A stretch of 64,000 nucleotides of DNA from Nitrosomonas sp. Is79A3 (GCF_000219585.1 NC_015731.1:3534001-3598000), one strand, 5' to 3'. Shown: positions 52,942 through 63,302, numbered from the stretch's first letter. Notes: generated by a model not told the origin, from the sequence alone. Program-made: numbers and translations.

Positions 52942-54423
52942 ATGAAAACAGATACAAAACCCGCGAACGATCGCATTGGCTGGCGATTTGATAACAGCTA
53001 TGCGCGTTTGCCCCAATCGCTGTATGCGCAGCTTCATCCCGTGCCAGTGCGTGCACCGCGAGTGGTGATAGTCAATCATGCACTCGCAGAATCGCTGGGA
53101 TTGGATTTCCGCACATTACCCGAAGCAGAAGCTGCTTTGCTGTTTTCCGGCAATGCTTTGCCTGACTCGATGCAGCCGATTGCGCAAGCCTATGCCGGTC
53201 ATCAGTTTGGCCACTTATCGATGCTGGGAGATGGGCGGGCGATATTGCTTGGCGAGCATGTTACTCCGGCGGGCGAACGGTTTGATATTCAGCTAAAAGG
53301 TTCCGGCCAGACGCCGTTCTCACGGCGCGGCGACGGCCGTGCAGCGCTTGCGCCGATGCTGCGCGAATATATTATCAGCGAGGCGATGCATGCGCTTCAC
53401 ATACCCACTACGCGCAGTCTTGCGGTAGTTGCCACCGGTGAATCTGTGATGCGGGAAACCATGCTTCCCGGCGCGATTCTCACTCGTGTAGCGGCGAGTC
53501 ATATTCGTGTGGGGACATTTGAGTATGTTGCGGGAACCGGGGATAAAGCGGGGATTAAAACCTTGGCTGATTATGTTATCCAGCGCCATTATCCGGATCT
53601 TTCCGAAGCGGAGAATCCTTATCTTGCGCTCTTAAATAGCGTGATTGAACGCCAGGCGTCGCTCGTTGCTCAGTGGTTGCTGGTTGGTTTCATTCATGGC
53701 GTGATGAATACGGATAATATGACCATTAGCGGCGAGACGATTGATTATGGCCCTTGTGCATTTATGGATGCCTACGATCCGGATACGGTATTTAGCTCAA
53801 TCGACCAGCGTGGCCGCTATAGTTACAGTAACCAGCCACATATGGCGCAATGGAACCTAGCGCGCTTCGCCGAAACATTGCTATCGCTCATCCATCCCGA
53901 GCAGGAAAAAGCAGTGGCGTTAGCGGAACAAGCCATTCATGCTTTCCCGGAAATATACCAAGCCCATTGGCTGGCAGGAATGCGGAGAAAATTGGGATTG
54001 TTCACTGAAGAGGCCGAAGATAGCGAGCTGATTGCAAGCCTGCTCACCTGGATGCACAAACATCAGGCCGATTACACCAATAGCTTCCGCGCGCTGGCTG
54101 CTGAGACATTTCCTGAAGATGCCGTGTTGCAAGATGCTGATTTTGTTGCCTGGCATGCACGCTGGCAGGCGAGACTATCGCGCCAATCGGAATCGATAGC
54201 ATCGGCTTTGGGCTTAATGCGGGCGAATAATCCTGCGGTCATACCGCGCAACCATCGCGTTGAAGAAGCACTAGCGGCCGCCTCTGAGCGAGGTGATTAC
54301 GCGCTGATGCAACGGCTGCTTGCAGCAGTGACAAATCCCTACGCCGATGCGCCGGAATATTCAGAGTATCGCACCCCACCGGCGCCTTCAGAGCGTGTGT
54401 ATCAAACTTTCTGTGGAACGTAA
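52942..54423 (+). CDS. selO: Protein adenylyltransferase SelO (YdiU)
   Basis: The ATG at 52942 gives 493 residues, the usual length; the longer frame to 52804 starts in unrelated sequence. Motifs: FDNSYARLPQSLYAQLHPVP, GHQFGHLSMLGDGRAILLGE, FDIQLKGSGQTPFSRRGDGR, AALAPMLREYIISEAMHALH, HGVMNTDNMTISGETIDYGP and the conserved tail RVYQTFCGT. SelO is a pseudokinase-fold enzyme that transfers AMP to Ser/Thr/Tyr of proteins, linked to redox stress. The C-terminal CGT carries Cys where animal SelO has selenocysteine. Confidence 0.95.
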   Translation: MKTDTKPANDRIGWRFDNSYARLPQSLYAQLHPVPVRAPRVVIVNHALAESLGLDFRTLPEAEAALLFSGNALPDSMQPIAQAYAGHQFGHLSMLGDGRAILLGEHVTPAGERFDIQLKGSGQTPFSRRGDGRAALAPMLREYIISEAMHALHIPTTRSLAVVATGESVMRETMLPGAILTRVAASHIRVGTFEYVAGTGDKAGIKTLADYVIQRHYPDLSEAENPYLALLNSVIERQASLVAQWLLVGFIHGVMNTDNMTISGETIDYGPCAFMDAYDPDTVFSSIDQRGRYSYSNQPHMAQWNLARFAETLLSLIHPEQEKAVALAEQAIHAFPEIYQAHWLAGMRRKLGLFTEEAEDSELIASLLTWMHKHQADYTNSFRALAAETFPEDAVLQDADFVAWHARWQARLSRQSESIASALGLMRANNPAVIPRNHRVEEALAAASERGDYALMQRLLAAVTNPYADAPEYSEYRTPPAPSERVYQTFCGT

Positions 54424-54461
54424 GTCTGTTACGCAACAATTCTAAATCAGCGCCAGATAAC

Positions 54462-54504
54462 ACGAAGGCGCAATTATTTTTCAATAATTGCGCCTTCGTT
54501 CTTT
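54462..54504. terminator. Bidirectional terminator between selO and pntB
   Basis: ACGAAGGCGCAATTATT, TTTC, AATAATTGCGCCTTCGT: a perfect 17-bp stem with T runs on one side and A on the other. It serves the convergent selO (+) and pntB (-) genes. Confidence 0.9.
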
Positions 54505-54524
54505 GAATAAAAAATTTCAGTGCG

Positions 54525-55907
54525 TCACAGCGCTTTAACCAAATTCTCCACAACTTTCTTGGCATCTCCAAAGATCATCATGGTTTTATCCATATAGAAC
54601 AGGTCGTTATCAAGACCGGCATAACCCACAGCCATACTGCGTTTAACCACCATAACAGTACGCGCTTTATGCGCATCCAAGATCGGCATGCCATAAATCG
54701 GACTACCGGGAACATTCGCTGCCGGATTCACCACATCATTCGCACCCAACACCAGCACAACATCTGTGTTTGAGAAATCACTGTTGATTTCATCCATTTC
54801 CAAGACTTGTTCATAAGGAATCTCGGCTTCTGCCAGCAACACATTCATGTGTCCCGGCATACGTCCGGCTACCGGATGAATCGCAAAGCGTACATTAACG
54901 CCTTTTTCATGCAGCTTCTCAGCCAATTCCTTGACGGCATGTTGCGCCCTTGCAACGGCCAAACCATAGCCAGGCACAATTATGACACTGTCGGCATTAC
55001 CCATTAAGAAAGCGGCATCTTCCGCACTGCCGCTGCGGTATGTCTTCTGTACGCCATCATCTGCCGCTGCTGCAGTTCCGCCGTCACTGCCAAATCCACC
55101 CAATATAACTGATAGAAATGGCCGGTTCATGGCTTTACACATAATATAGGAAAGAATCGCACCCGAGCTGCCCACCAGTGATCCTGCGATGATCAACATT
55201 GGATTGCCCAAAGAGAAACCAATACCTGCTGCAGCCCACCCCGAATAGGAGTTCAGCATGGATATCACTACCGGCATATCAGCGCCGCCAATAGGAACAA
55301 TAATCAGGAACCCCAAAATGAATGCGATGGCGGTCATTGCGATAAATGCGTTCCAGTTTGTCGTTTCACTAAAGAAAAACCACAGACCAAATCCAATCAT
55401 GATGATTGCCAGCAATAGATTAATCATATGCTGACCGCTGAAAACAATTGGTGTACCGCTCATGCGGCCGGATAATTTCAGGAACGCAATCACTGAACCG
55501 GACCATGTCATAGCGCCAATAAAGGTGCCCAAAAACAATTCCAGTTTACTGCCGCCGGGTAAAATTTCTGGCAAACCGAATGAAACCGGATTATTAACCG
55601 CTGCAATCGCAATAAATACGGCCGCTAAACCAACCAGTGAGTGCATAAACGCAACCAGTTCCGGCATTGCTGTCATCTGCACACGCTGCGCAACGAGCGC
55701 ACCAATAATGCCACCCACTGCAATACACCCCAAAATCAGAGGCCAGTTCTGGGTAAGCGTCAAGGTTGTGGCAACCGCAATCGCCATACCAACCATACCG
55801 AATAAATTGCCACGGCGCGCAGATTCAGGCGAGCTTAGCCCTTTTAGTGCCAGTATAAAAAATACTGAAGCCACTAAATATGCAAGTGCTACCATATTTG
55901 CTGACAT
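54525..55907 (-). CDS. pntB: NAD(P) transhydrogenase subunit beta
   Basis: Encodes 460 residues. The first ~265 hold about nine membrane helices of domain II (LAYLVASVFFILALKGLSSP, GLPEILPGGSKLELFLGTFI). The last ~190 are the NADP-binding domain III (VIIVPGYGLAVARAQHAVKE, VRFAIHPVAGRMPGHMNVLL, VLVLGANDVVNPAANVPGSP). It couples hydride transfer between NADH and NADP+ to proton entry, supplying NADPH. It begins directly at the pntA2 stop (TAAATG). Confidence 0.97.
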   Translation of the reverse strand: MSANMVALAYLVASVFFILALKGLSSPESARRGNLFGMVGMAIAVATTLTLTQNWPLILGCIAVGGIIGALVAQRVQMTAMPELVAFMHSLVGLAAVFIAIAAVNNPVSFGLPEILPGGSKLELFLGTFIGAMTWSGSVIAFLKLSGRMSGTPIVFSGQHMINLLLAIIMIGFGLWFFFSETTNWNAFIAMTAIAFILGFLIIVPIGGADMPVVISMLNSYSGWAAAGIGFSLGNPMLIIAGSLVGSSGAILSYIMCKAMNRPFLSVILGGFGSDGGTAAAADDGVQKTYRSGSAEDAAFLMGNADSVIIVPGYGLAVARAQHAVKELAEKLHEKGVNVRFAIHPVAGRMPGHMNVLLAEAEIPYEQVLEMDEINSDFSNTDVVLVLGANDVVNPAANVPGSPIYGMPILDAHKARTVMVVKRSMAVGYAGLDNDLFYMDKTMMIFGDAKKVVENLVKAL

Positions 55908-56216
55908 TTATGCGCTTCCTTTTTTGTCTTTTTTCTTGAACATTTCCAGCATCCGCTGACTTACCAGAAATCCACCAAAAACATTAATTGAAGCCAGTGT
56001 TACCGCAACAGCACCGAGCCACACTCCCCAATCCGTTTCAGCCGGTCCGGCTGCTAACATCGCGCCCACAAGAATAATGCCAGAAATAGCGTTAGTTACT
56101 GACATCAAAGGTGTATGCAAAGCTGGAGTCACATTCCATACAACATGATAGCCAACAAAAACCGCCAGCACAAAAACCGTTAGATTGATAATAAATGGAT
56201 CAATTTCACCAATCAT
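55908..56216 (-). CDS. pntA2: NAD(P) transhydrogenase alpha subunit, membrane part
   Basis: The start ATG 56216 behind AAAGGAGTAATC gives 102 residues; the longer open frame is rejected. Three to four membrane helices ([55 protein letters not shown]) match the split alpha-2 subunit of domain II found in many bacteria. A Lys-rich tail ends it. Confidence 0.95.
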   Translation of the reverse strand: MIGEIDPFIINLTVFVLAVFVGYHVVWNVTPALHTPLMSVTNAISGIILVGAMLAAGPAETDWGVWLGAVAVTLASINVFGGFLVSQRMLEMFKKKDKKGSA

Positions 56217-56295
56217 GATTACTCCTTTAAAATTCGTTAACCGTACGTTCTCAATGTAGCAATTGATATCGCGTAATTTTTGAGTCCGGCGTTGA

Positions 56296-57423
56296 CTATG
56301 ATTTACTGGCGATTTCCCCGCCCGCACAAAGCAATGTCCCTGCAATAATCTCATCAGAACGATCTATTTTAAGTTCACCGCTTTCTGGGTCAAGCATCAA
56401 ATTCAGAAAATTCATCAGGTTTCGTGCATACAATGTACTGGAATCCGCTGCTACCAATCCTGGAAGATTTGCAATACCGATCAAATGCACACCATGTTTA
56501 ACGACCGCTTTATCCAACTCGGACAGCGGGCAATTACCGCCTGCTTCAACTGCCATATCCACAATCACCGAACCCGGCTTCATCGCTTGCACAGTTTCTT
56601 CCTTGATCAGAACAGGTGCCGGACGTCCGGGAATTAACGCGGTTGTAATAATGATATCTGCCGCAATCGCGCGTTCATGCACTAACTCACCCTGGCGCCG
56701 CTTATAGTCTTCCGACATCTCGGTTGCATAGCCGCCCGCCGTTTCAGCTTTGGCTTTTTCTTCATCACTGAGTGGCACTTCCACAAATTTGGCACCCAAG
56801 CTTTCCACTTGTTCTTTGACTGCCGGCCGTACATCAAAAGCTTCAACCACGGCACCCAGCCTTTTCGCTGTTGCAATCGCCTGCAAACCGGCTACACCCG
56901 CGCCCAAAATCAGAACGCGCGCTGCTTTCACAGTACCCGCTGCCGTCATTAGCATGGGAAAGAATCTTTGATAAACGTTTGCCGCCATGATCACAGCTTT
57001 ATAGCCCGCAATATTTGCCTGTGAGGATAAAACGTCCATATTCTGCGCACGCGAAATACGTGGCAACTTTTCCATCGCAAACGCAGTCAGCCCATGTTGT
57101 GCCAATGCATCTACCCCCTCTTTATGATGGGGGGACAAAAGACCCAGTAACACAGCATCCTTGCGCACCATTGCTAATTCGCTGGAATCCGGGCTACGGA
57201 CCTTGAGTACAATCTGTGATTGCGCATATAACTCGGCCACATCAGTGACTATCGTTGCGCCCGCTTCTTGATAAGCCGAGTCCGGTATACTGGCACCTGC
57301 ACCAGCGCCTGACTGCACTAAAACTTTATGAACACCCTTGGCAGTATATTTTTTCACGGTCTCCGGTGTCGCTGATACACGCGTTTCTCCGCCGCGAATC
57401 TCTGCTGGTATGCCTATATGCAT
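56296..57423 (-). CDS. pntA1: NAD(P) transhydrogenase alpha subunit, soluble part
   Basis: The ATG at 57423 ([20 protein letters not shown]) gives 375 residues, normal for the NAD(H)-binding domain I. Motifs: [40 protein letters not shown] (GxGxxG), [20 protein letters not shown] and [14 protein letters not shown]. It is the first gene of pntA1-pntA2-pntB. Confidence 0.96.
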   Translation of the reverse strand: MHIGIPAEIRGGETRVSATPETVKKYTAKGVHKVLVQSGAGAGASIPDSAYQEAGATIVTDVAELYAQSQIVLKVRSPDSSELAMVRKDAVLLGLLSPHHKEGVDALAQHGLTAFAMEKLPRISRAQNMDVLSSQANIAGYKAVIMAANVYQRFFPMLMTAAGTVKAARVLILGAGVAGLQAIATAKRLGAVVEAFDVRPAVKEQVESLGAKFVEVPLSDEEKAKAETAGGYATEMSEDYKRRQGELVHERAIAADIIITTALIPGRPAPVLIKEETVQAMKPGSVIVDMAVEAGGNCPLSELDKAVVKHGVHLIGIANLPGLVAADSSTLYARNLMNFLNLMLDPESGELKIDRSDEIIAGTLLCAGGEIASKS

Positions 57424-57479
57424 TGATGATCTCCCTTTTCTTGCCAACCTACTTACATACAAAAACCAAAATTTGTGCT

Positions 57480-57626
57480 TAAGGGCAGCTCTAAAAAATC
57501 CAAATTACGTCACAACACTTTGTTGCTCGCAAAAAATGTTTCCTTACCTATCATACATAGGCTGCGTAACCATTTTTTGCTCGTGCCTCGTGTTGTTTAG
57601 AACTTTGAATTTTTAGAGGCGCCCTG
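57480..57626. repeat. MITE-like element, ~147 bp
   Basis: Terminal inverted repeats: AGGGCAGCTCTAAAAAATCC at the left and GAATTTTTAGAGGCGCCCT at the right. CACAACAC and GTGTTG form an inner pair around CAAAAAATG/CATTTTTTG. No open frame of note. It lies upstream of pntA1, where it could affect its promoter. Confidence 0.75.
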
Positions 57627-57740
57627 AATTCTTTTAACGAACTGCGAATTATAAATCAATTTGCACGTAATGCATTACATGGATTAGGAAAAACTTGATA
57701 TTGCTTGATTTTCTGATCACGCACTTCCCTTTGGAAGATC

Positions 57741-58136
57741 TTATTCACTCATTTCACTGAACTCGTTTGCTAATTGTTGCGTAATACTTTCCAGTAAAGG
57801 TGGAATCTTTTCCAGCAATGACTCCGCGCCGGACCAATCATTGCCGGTATTGGCTTTCTCAAGCCCTTCACACAAATCAGCGAAACTTAAAGCACCGATT
57901 GTTCTGGCGGAAGATTTTAATTTATGTCCTAAACGGCCTAATTCTGCTAAGTCTTTTTTAGCTTGCGCTTCTTTCATCTCTGCTAACGTGTCACTGGCAA
58001 CTTCAATGAATTTAAGCCCAAATTTACGCACCAATGCATTATTGTTATGAAACATTTGACGCAGCACTGCAATATCAACTGCTAATGGTTCAGCCTGCAA
58101 CAGCGCTTTCTCTACTCGTTCAGTCACTTTTTTCAT
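57741..58136 (-). CDS. HPt-domain phosphotransfer protein
   Basis: Encodes 131 residues from ATG 58136. A four-helix HPt: IAVLRQMFHNNNALVRKFGL, KFIEVASDTLAEMKEAQAKK, then LAELGRLGHKLKSSARTIGA with the phospho-His, and LSFADLCEGLEKANTGNDWS. It carries phosphate between receiver domains; the REC and REC-EAL proteins at 62-63.7 kb are candidate partners. Confidence 0.9.
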   Translation of the reverse strand: MKKVTERVEKALLQAEPLAVDIAVLRQMFHNNNALVRKFGLKFIEVASDTLAEMKEAQAKKDLAELGRLGHKLKSSARTIGALSFADLCEGLEKANTGNDWSGAESLLEKIPPLLESITQQLANEFSEMSE

Positions 58137-58206
58137 CCTCCGAGATCGTTGCAAAATTTTGTGTATAAAATCCAGGCCTAAACAAAATATTTCATTCCAA
58201 GCCGTT

Positions 58207-58357
58207 TATCAGACCGCTGAAAAACTACCTGCGTCGCCCTGCGGTGTTAAAAACAGGCTAAAAATGCTCACTTACTTATTATGCATAAACTGCGCTTCTT
58301 CACCTGTTTTTACCTTACAGCGGCTGCCTCGAAAATGTTTTTCAACGGCCCGTTACA
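58207..58357. repeat. MITE-like element, ~150 bp, overlapping the end of the next gene
   Basis: Ends are inverted: CAGACCGCTGAAAAACTACC on the left and TGTTTTTCAACGGCCCG on the right. Inner pairs AACAGG/CCTGTT make a long hairpin. The right end supplies the last codons and TGA of the flavoprotein gene. Confidence 0.75.
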
Positions 58358-61300
58358 CAACGTCCGATCCACTGATTCGTCAACTTTTCCTGTACCGTAT
58401 TCTGACGTAAGCGCGTTGCCAGTCCAGGAAAATCCACCTGATCCAACGGTTGATCCTGGTTAAAACAGGAAAACACGTAGGTGATTTTTCCAGTTTCAGG
58501 ATCCTGATGCGGTTGCAGACACTGTGCGCAAATTTCCTTCATCATGCATTGCATTGGAGAATTAATTGAGCCAATGGCAAAATGATCTGCTTTTAAGTAA
58601 GGTTTCAATTGGTTATGACGCGCCAGGCCGACTGCTGCCATCATGCGGTCTGAACCAATCGCAATAATATGATCGGCTTCAGTCAACGCCACCGGTTGCA
58701 CGCCTAATTCACCGCTGGCATAAGCAACCATGGCTTGTACGATATTCCCCACATAGCTTTTATCCTGCGGACGGGTTGCTTCAAAACCTGGGGATTCATC
58801 ACAACACCATACAACGATATCCGCTGCCGCTTCAATTTCGGCCACCTTATAGCGATCTACCAGCTTTTTATAGCCAGCAAAATACAATACTTTAGACCCG
58901 GCAGCGCGCGCCGCTGCGCCAATAGAAAACAGCACCGCGTTACCCAAACCGCCGCCCGCCAGCACCACCGTTTTACCCGCTGGAATTTCTGTCGGCGTAC
59001 CAGTAGGTCCCATCAGTACAACCGGCTCACCCGGTTTCAAAAACGCGCACAGATTAGACGATCCGCCCATTTCCAAAACAATGAGTGAAACCAAGCCGCG
59101 TTCGATATCCACGGATGCACCCGTCAGTGCAAGGCCTTCCATCGCGAGCCGGGTATCTCCGGCAACTGTTGCCAGCGTTGCATAATTCTGAAACCGGTAA
59201 AACTGGCCCGGTTGAAAATGCTCAGCAGCCATCGGGGCATGTACTACCACTTCGATAATATTGGGGGTAAGCCTTTCCACTTTATAAACAGTTGCCCGCA
59301 ACTGGTCATTCAGTTGTGCAAAAAATTGCTCCGCCGGCTGATCCGATTTTGGCTTGACACGTTCCAGTACCCGGCTCACCACAGGGTAACCTTGCTTGGC
59401 ACTGGACATCGCCTTCACAACGTTACCTGAATAAGACGGATGCAGGTCGCCAAAGAAACTGATAAAACGCCCATCCTGGCTATCTTTGTAGCGGCTGAGC
59501 AGCACCATCGGTGTTTCCGGTTTGGGATTGGCATACGCCGGTTGCACCGGATTGCCTTCTTCATCGCAGGCTGCGAAATAACGGCCATTGAGTTTAAATT
59601 GCTTGTCATCTTCCCGCGCCAGCACCGTATTGGGTTGAGTTCCTGCGGCAACCAGCAAAGCGCGCGCCGGCAATTCCACTTCGCCGGTATCTTGCCACTG
59701 TCCGGTCTCATCCCGCTTCTGCACTGCAAACCGCACCGATTGCGTATGTCCCCAAGCATCCACATTGACTCGCACCGGCGTCATGCCTTCGGCAAACCAG
59801 ATACCTTCTTCCAGAGCCTTTTCAACCTCCTCATGATTCAACGTATAGGAAGGGCTGTCTATCAGGCGTTTCCGGTAAGCTATCGTTGCCCCGCCCCAGG
59901 ATTGCAGCAAATTGATAACACCCGGCGTCCTTCTTTCCTGTTGTGCAGCTTGGCGTTCCGCCCGAATGGCGCGCGCATGACTGAGAAATTCGTCAGCAAT
60001 CTCTTTTTCTTCAGCATCCCAAGCTTCACGAACAATTGACTCTCCCTTCGCAGCAGATAAAATTTCATAGCGTTGCAGAAATTTTTCTACTTGTAATGGA
60101 TAATAAGCCAGCGCCTCAGTCGCCGTATCGATAGCCGTCAGACCACCGCCAATCACCACCACCGGTAAGCGTAATTGCATATTGGCAATAGAATCACTCT
60201 GTGCGGCACCTGTTAATTGTAGCCCCATCAGAAAATCCGACGCCGCACGCACGCCACGTGCCAATCCATTCGGCAAATCCAACACGGTAGGGCGCCCGGC
60301 ACCCGCTGCCAGGGCAACATGATCAAAACCCATAGCAAACGCATCATCGGCCGTCAAGGTGCCGCCAAAACGCACCCCTCCAAACAAGGCGAACTCCTCT
60401 CTACGCTCCAGTAACAAACGGATCAGCTTCAGAAAGTTTTTGTTCCAACGCACAGTGATTCCATATTCAGCCACACCCCCAAAACCGGCTGGCATGCGCT
60501 GATCCAAATTCTCTTCAAGAATGCTGGCAACCTGGATCGCTTTAAATGGCACGCGTTTACCTTGTTGATTAACACCCGAGATCTCTTCTGACAGGGGCTC
60601 GATCTTAAGTCCATCAATTCCTACAACGGAATGGCCTTCATTCATCAAATGATGTGCCAATGTATAGCCGGCAGGCCCCATTCCGACCACCAAAACTTTG
60701 CGGCCAGATGCCGGCTTCGGTACCGGCCGGCGCAGATTCAATGGATTCCAGCGTGTCAGTAAGCTATAGATCTCAAATCCCCACGGTAGCGCCAACACAT
60801 CTTTCAACGTCCGTGTCTCGGCTTGCGGGATATCGACAGGTTCCTGTTTTTGATAAATACAGGATTTCATACAGTCATTACAAATGCGATGCCCGGTGCC
60901 AGCGCACATCGGATTATCCAGCACAATCATCGCCAGACTACCCACCGCAACGCCTTGCGTCTTGAGCTTGTGAAATTCAGAAATACGCTCTTCCAAGGGG
61001 CAGCCTGCCAACAAAGCACCCAGCTCACTTCTCTTGAAGGCGGGTGGTTCATCCGGTGATTTGGATTTTTGTATCAAACCTTTGGAACACGAGTCTTTAC
61101 CTTGCTCGTGGCACCAGATGCAGTAATTGGCTTCATCCAGCGCACCCATTAAGTCAGTACCGGCGTCAGTCAGTGCAAAGCCGTTACGCTCACGTAAATG
61201 CCCAAGCCGATGCACGGGGTATCCGGCTGATTCATCGGTATCCAGCGACAATAGATGCTGGAAATCTAATTTTGCTGGTGACTTGAATAAAATACCTTGC

Positions 61301-61887
61301 TGCGTATGCTGTTGTCCGGCAGGTGTTCTTAATGCCCAGGCTGCATAGTGTAGTGCCTTGTTCAGCCGTGACTCATTTTCTGCTTCCGCTTCCATCCATT
61401 GCGTCACTTTGGTGGCAAAAACCAATTCGGAAAAGGTTTCACCAAATTCTGCCGCCAGTTCTTTTTCTAGCGCCAAACCATCGATACCGCTTAATTCTTC
61501 ATCACTGACTTTTCCCTTGGCCCGGCGTTGAACAAATTGCCGTTTACAGAAATAAAGCGGAGCCAGTTCATGATGCTTTGCAGCCAGTTGCTGCACTTCC
61601 GTCTCTATATTAAACAACCGGGCAATAAAATCTTCCACCCAAGGTGCAATCTCAATCAATAGTGCCGAATCATCTTTGGGTAGCAATTCATCAGGGTGCG
61701 CGCGCGCATACTCCAGCTTTCTATATAGCACCTCATCGCCGGTACGAAGAAAATCCAGAAATATCTGATCCAGCTTGACCAAGCCACTGCGCCGGTAGAG
61801 ATCGGTAATTGTGAAACCAAAGTTAAAATTCGATGAGTTTGTCATTGTTTCTTGTTGGGTGTGCGACGTTGCATCTATTTTTGTCAT
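58342..61887 (-). CDS. Giant fused flavoprotein: GltD-like plus PyrK-like (Nfn-like) oxidoreductase
   Basis: Encodes 1181 residues (ATG 61887; a TTG lies 6 nt upstream). The N-terminal ~240 residues are helical and unassigned. Cys-rich segments follow: YCIWCHEQGKDSCSKG and CAGTGHRICNDCMKSCIYQ, likely Fe-S ligands. A GltD-like part has VLVVGMGPAGYTLAHHLMNE for FAD and LPVVVIGGGLTAIDTATEAL for NAD(P). The last ~330 residues are PyrK-like: FQPGQFYRFQNYA, VLMGPTGTPTEIPAGKTVVL, AGGGLGNAVLFSIGAAARAA, and a 2Fe-2S site around CMMKEICAQCLQPHQ and CFNQDQ. Fused, these resemble NfnB and NfnA of NADH-dependent ferredoxin:NADP oxidoreductase. Its place next to pntAB fits NAD(P)H balance. The substrate is not shown. 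Confidence 0.8.
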   Translation of the reverse strand: MTKIDATSHTQQETMTNSSNFNFGFTITDLYRRSGLVKLDQIFLDFLRTGDEVLYRKLEYARAHPDELLPKDDSALLIEIAPWVEDFIARLFNIETEVQQLAAKHHELAPLYFCKRQFVQRRAKGKVSDEELSGIDGLALEKELAAEFGETFSELVFATKVTQWMEAEAENESRLNKALHYAAWALRTPAGQQHTQQGILFKSPAKLDFQHLLSLDTDESAGYPVHRLGHLRERNGFALTDAGTDLMGALDEANYCIWCHEQGKDSCSKGLIQKSKSPDEPPAFKRSELGALLAGCPLEERISEFHKLKTQGVAVGSLAMIVLDNPMCAGTGHRICNDCMKSCIYQKQEPVDIPQAETRTLKDVLALPWGFEIYSLLTRWNPLNLRRPVPKPASGRKVLVVGMGPAGYTLAHHLMNEGHSVVGIDGLKIEPLSEEISGVNQQGKRVPFKAIQVASILEENLDQRMPAGFGGVAEYGITVRWNKNFLKLIRLLLERREEFALFGGVRFGGTLTADDAFAMGFDHVALAAGAGRPTVLDLPNGLARGVRAASDFLMGLQLTGAAQSDSIANMQLRLPVVVIGGGLTAIDTATEALAYYPLQVEKFLQRYEILSAAKGESIVREAWDAEEKEIADEFLSHARAIRAERQAAQQERRTPGVINLLQSWGGATIAYRKRLIDSPSYTLNHEEVEKALEEGIWFAEGMTPVRVNVDAWGHTQSVRFAVQKRDETGQWQDTGEVELPARALLVAAGTQPNTVLAREDDKQFKLNGRYFAACDEEGNPVQPAYANPKPETPMVLLSRYKDSQDGRFISFFGDLHPSYSGNVVKAMSSAKQGYPVVSRVLERVKPKSDQPAEQFFAQLNDQLRATVYKVERLTPNIIEVVVHAPMAAEHFQPGQFYRFQNYATLATVAGDTRLAMEGLALTGASVDIERGLVSLIVLEMGGSSNLCAFLKPGEPVVLMGPTGTPTEIPAGKTVVLAGGGLGNAVLFSIGAAARAAGSKVLYFAGYKKLVDRYKVAEIEAAADIVVWCCDESPGFEATRPQDKSYVGNIVQAMVAYASGELGVQPVALTEADHIIAIGSDRMMAAVGLARHNQLKPYLKADHFAIGSINSPMQCMMKEICAQCLQPHQDPETGKITYVFSCFNQDQPLDQVDFPGLATRLRQNTVQEKLTNQWIGRCVTGR

Positions 61888-61999
61888 AATCAATTATTCA
61901 ATATTTTATTATTTATTTCTAACATCCGTACATGCCGTTATTATTTCTGATAATACTTGCAGTTATTGTTAGCAAGTTGTACCGGGCACTGAATCTTTA

Positions 62000-63211
62000 T
62001 TAATGCTTGTAATTTAATTTTTCATAATCAAATAGCCATTTAATAAATTCATCGGGCGACATAGGTTTTGCAATAAAATAGCCTTGAATCTCATCACAGC
62101 CAAGCACTGTTGCCAATTCGTAGTCCGCTTTAATTTCGATTCCTTCTACCACCACATTCAGGCCAAAAACCTTGCCTAATTTTATACTCGACTCAAGCAT
62201 TGCACGAGTGGCAAGATCTTCCGCGGCGCCATGCGCAAAGATCCGGTCCACTTTGAGCTCTGTAAAGGGCATATGCTTAAGTGTTTCCATAGATGAATAA
62301 CCTGTGCCAAAATCGTCAATAGACAATCCAAACCCCTTAAGTCTTATCCGCGTCAAAATATCCAGGGTTTGCGCAAAGTCTTTTCCCAGTTTGCTTTCAG
62401 TGATTTCCAGAGTCACCCGGTCGATCGGCACATTACAATCACCCACTGCTTTTTCATAAATTTCCGGCAAGTTAAACCGATCCAGGTTTTCCATTGAAAC
62501 ATTAACGGAAATCTTTAAATCCAAACCTTGCTGTAACCACACATCCAATTGCTGAGCGGATTTTGTTAAAATTCTGCGGGTAAATTCGTTGATCAAACCG
62601 CATTGCTCGATAACGGGAATAAAACTATCCGGTGAAACATAACCGTAATGCGCATGGCGCCAGCGTGCCAGACATTCAACGCTCGTCACATGGCCGCTGG
62701 AAACAGCAACTTTGGGTTGATAGAATAAGTCGAAATGATCAGCAAGCAGTGCTTGTTTAATTTCTTCCAGATTAAAGATCTGTCTCATTCGGGACAAATC
62801 ACTGTTTCTCCGGACCGGCGAAGCAAGCTGTTCCAAAATCGTTGCCAAAGAACCGACCGTAACCGGTTTAGCCAATGTGCCAATGACGTTCAGTCCGCGT
62901 ACAGTAGCCAGGCGTTCTGTTGCTTTAAGCAAATCAGGATCTACGCCTGAAAACAATACTATCTTGCCGCTATAACTTTGATCAGCAATGTTGCGCAAAA
63001 ACTCAATACCGTCCATCCCCGGCATTTCTATGTCACAAATCAGCAGGTCAACAGCAGTTACTTGCGCAGACAATACAAATAAGCCCGCCTTCCCATCTTC
63101 CGCAACCAGCACCTCATTGACACCCAGTTCTCTTAATAAATGACTGACAAATTCCAGCATGAATTTGTCGTCATCAAGCACCAGCACACGTATCTGCTTT
63201 TCATTATTCAT
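62000..63211 (-). CDS. Response regulator with EAL phosphodiesterase domain
   Basis: Encodes 403 residues. REC domain (1-125): VRVLVLDDDKFMLEFVSHLL, LLICDIEMPGMDGIEFLRNI with phospho-Asp in CDIEMP. EAL domain (150-395): FDLFYQPKVAVSSGHVTSVE, CLARW (ECL instead of EAL, catalytic Glu kept), VSMENLDRF, VTLEITESKL, LSIDDFGTGYSSMETLKHMP, VVVEGIEIKADYELA and EIQGYFIAKPM. It should hydrolyse c-di-GMP under phosphorelay control. Confidence 0.93.
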   Translation of the reverse strand: MNNEKQIRVLVLDDDKFMLEFVSHLLRELGVNEVLVAEDGKAGLFVLSAQVTAVDLLICDIEMPGMDGIEFLRNIADQSYSGKIVLFSGVDPDLLKATERLATVRGLNVIGTLAKPVTVGSLATILEQLASPVRRNSDLSRMRQIFNLEEIKQALLADHFDLFYQPKVAVSSGHVTSVECLARWRHAHYGYVSPDSFIPVIEQCGLINEFTRRILTKSAQQLDVWLQQGLDLKISVNVSMENLDRFNLPEIYEKAVGDCNVPIDRVTLEITESKLGKDFAQTLDILTRIRLKGFGLSIDDFGTGYSSMETLKHMPFTELKVDRIFAHGAAEDLATRAMLESSIKLGKVFGLNVVVEGIEIKADYELATVLGCDEIQGYFIAKPMSPDEFIKWLFDYEKLNYKH

Positions 63212-63302
63212 TCGAATAGTAGTTAAAGCCTACTTCCATGCTGCTGATCCATTGTACAAGAACCACTCAATCATCACTTTCCCTGTTCTAATACAATCCA
63301 TA

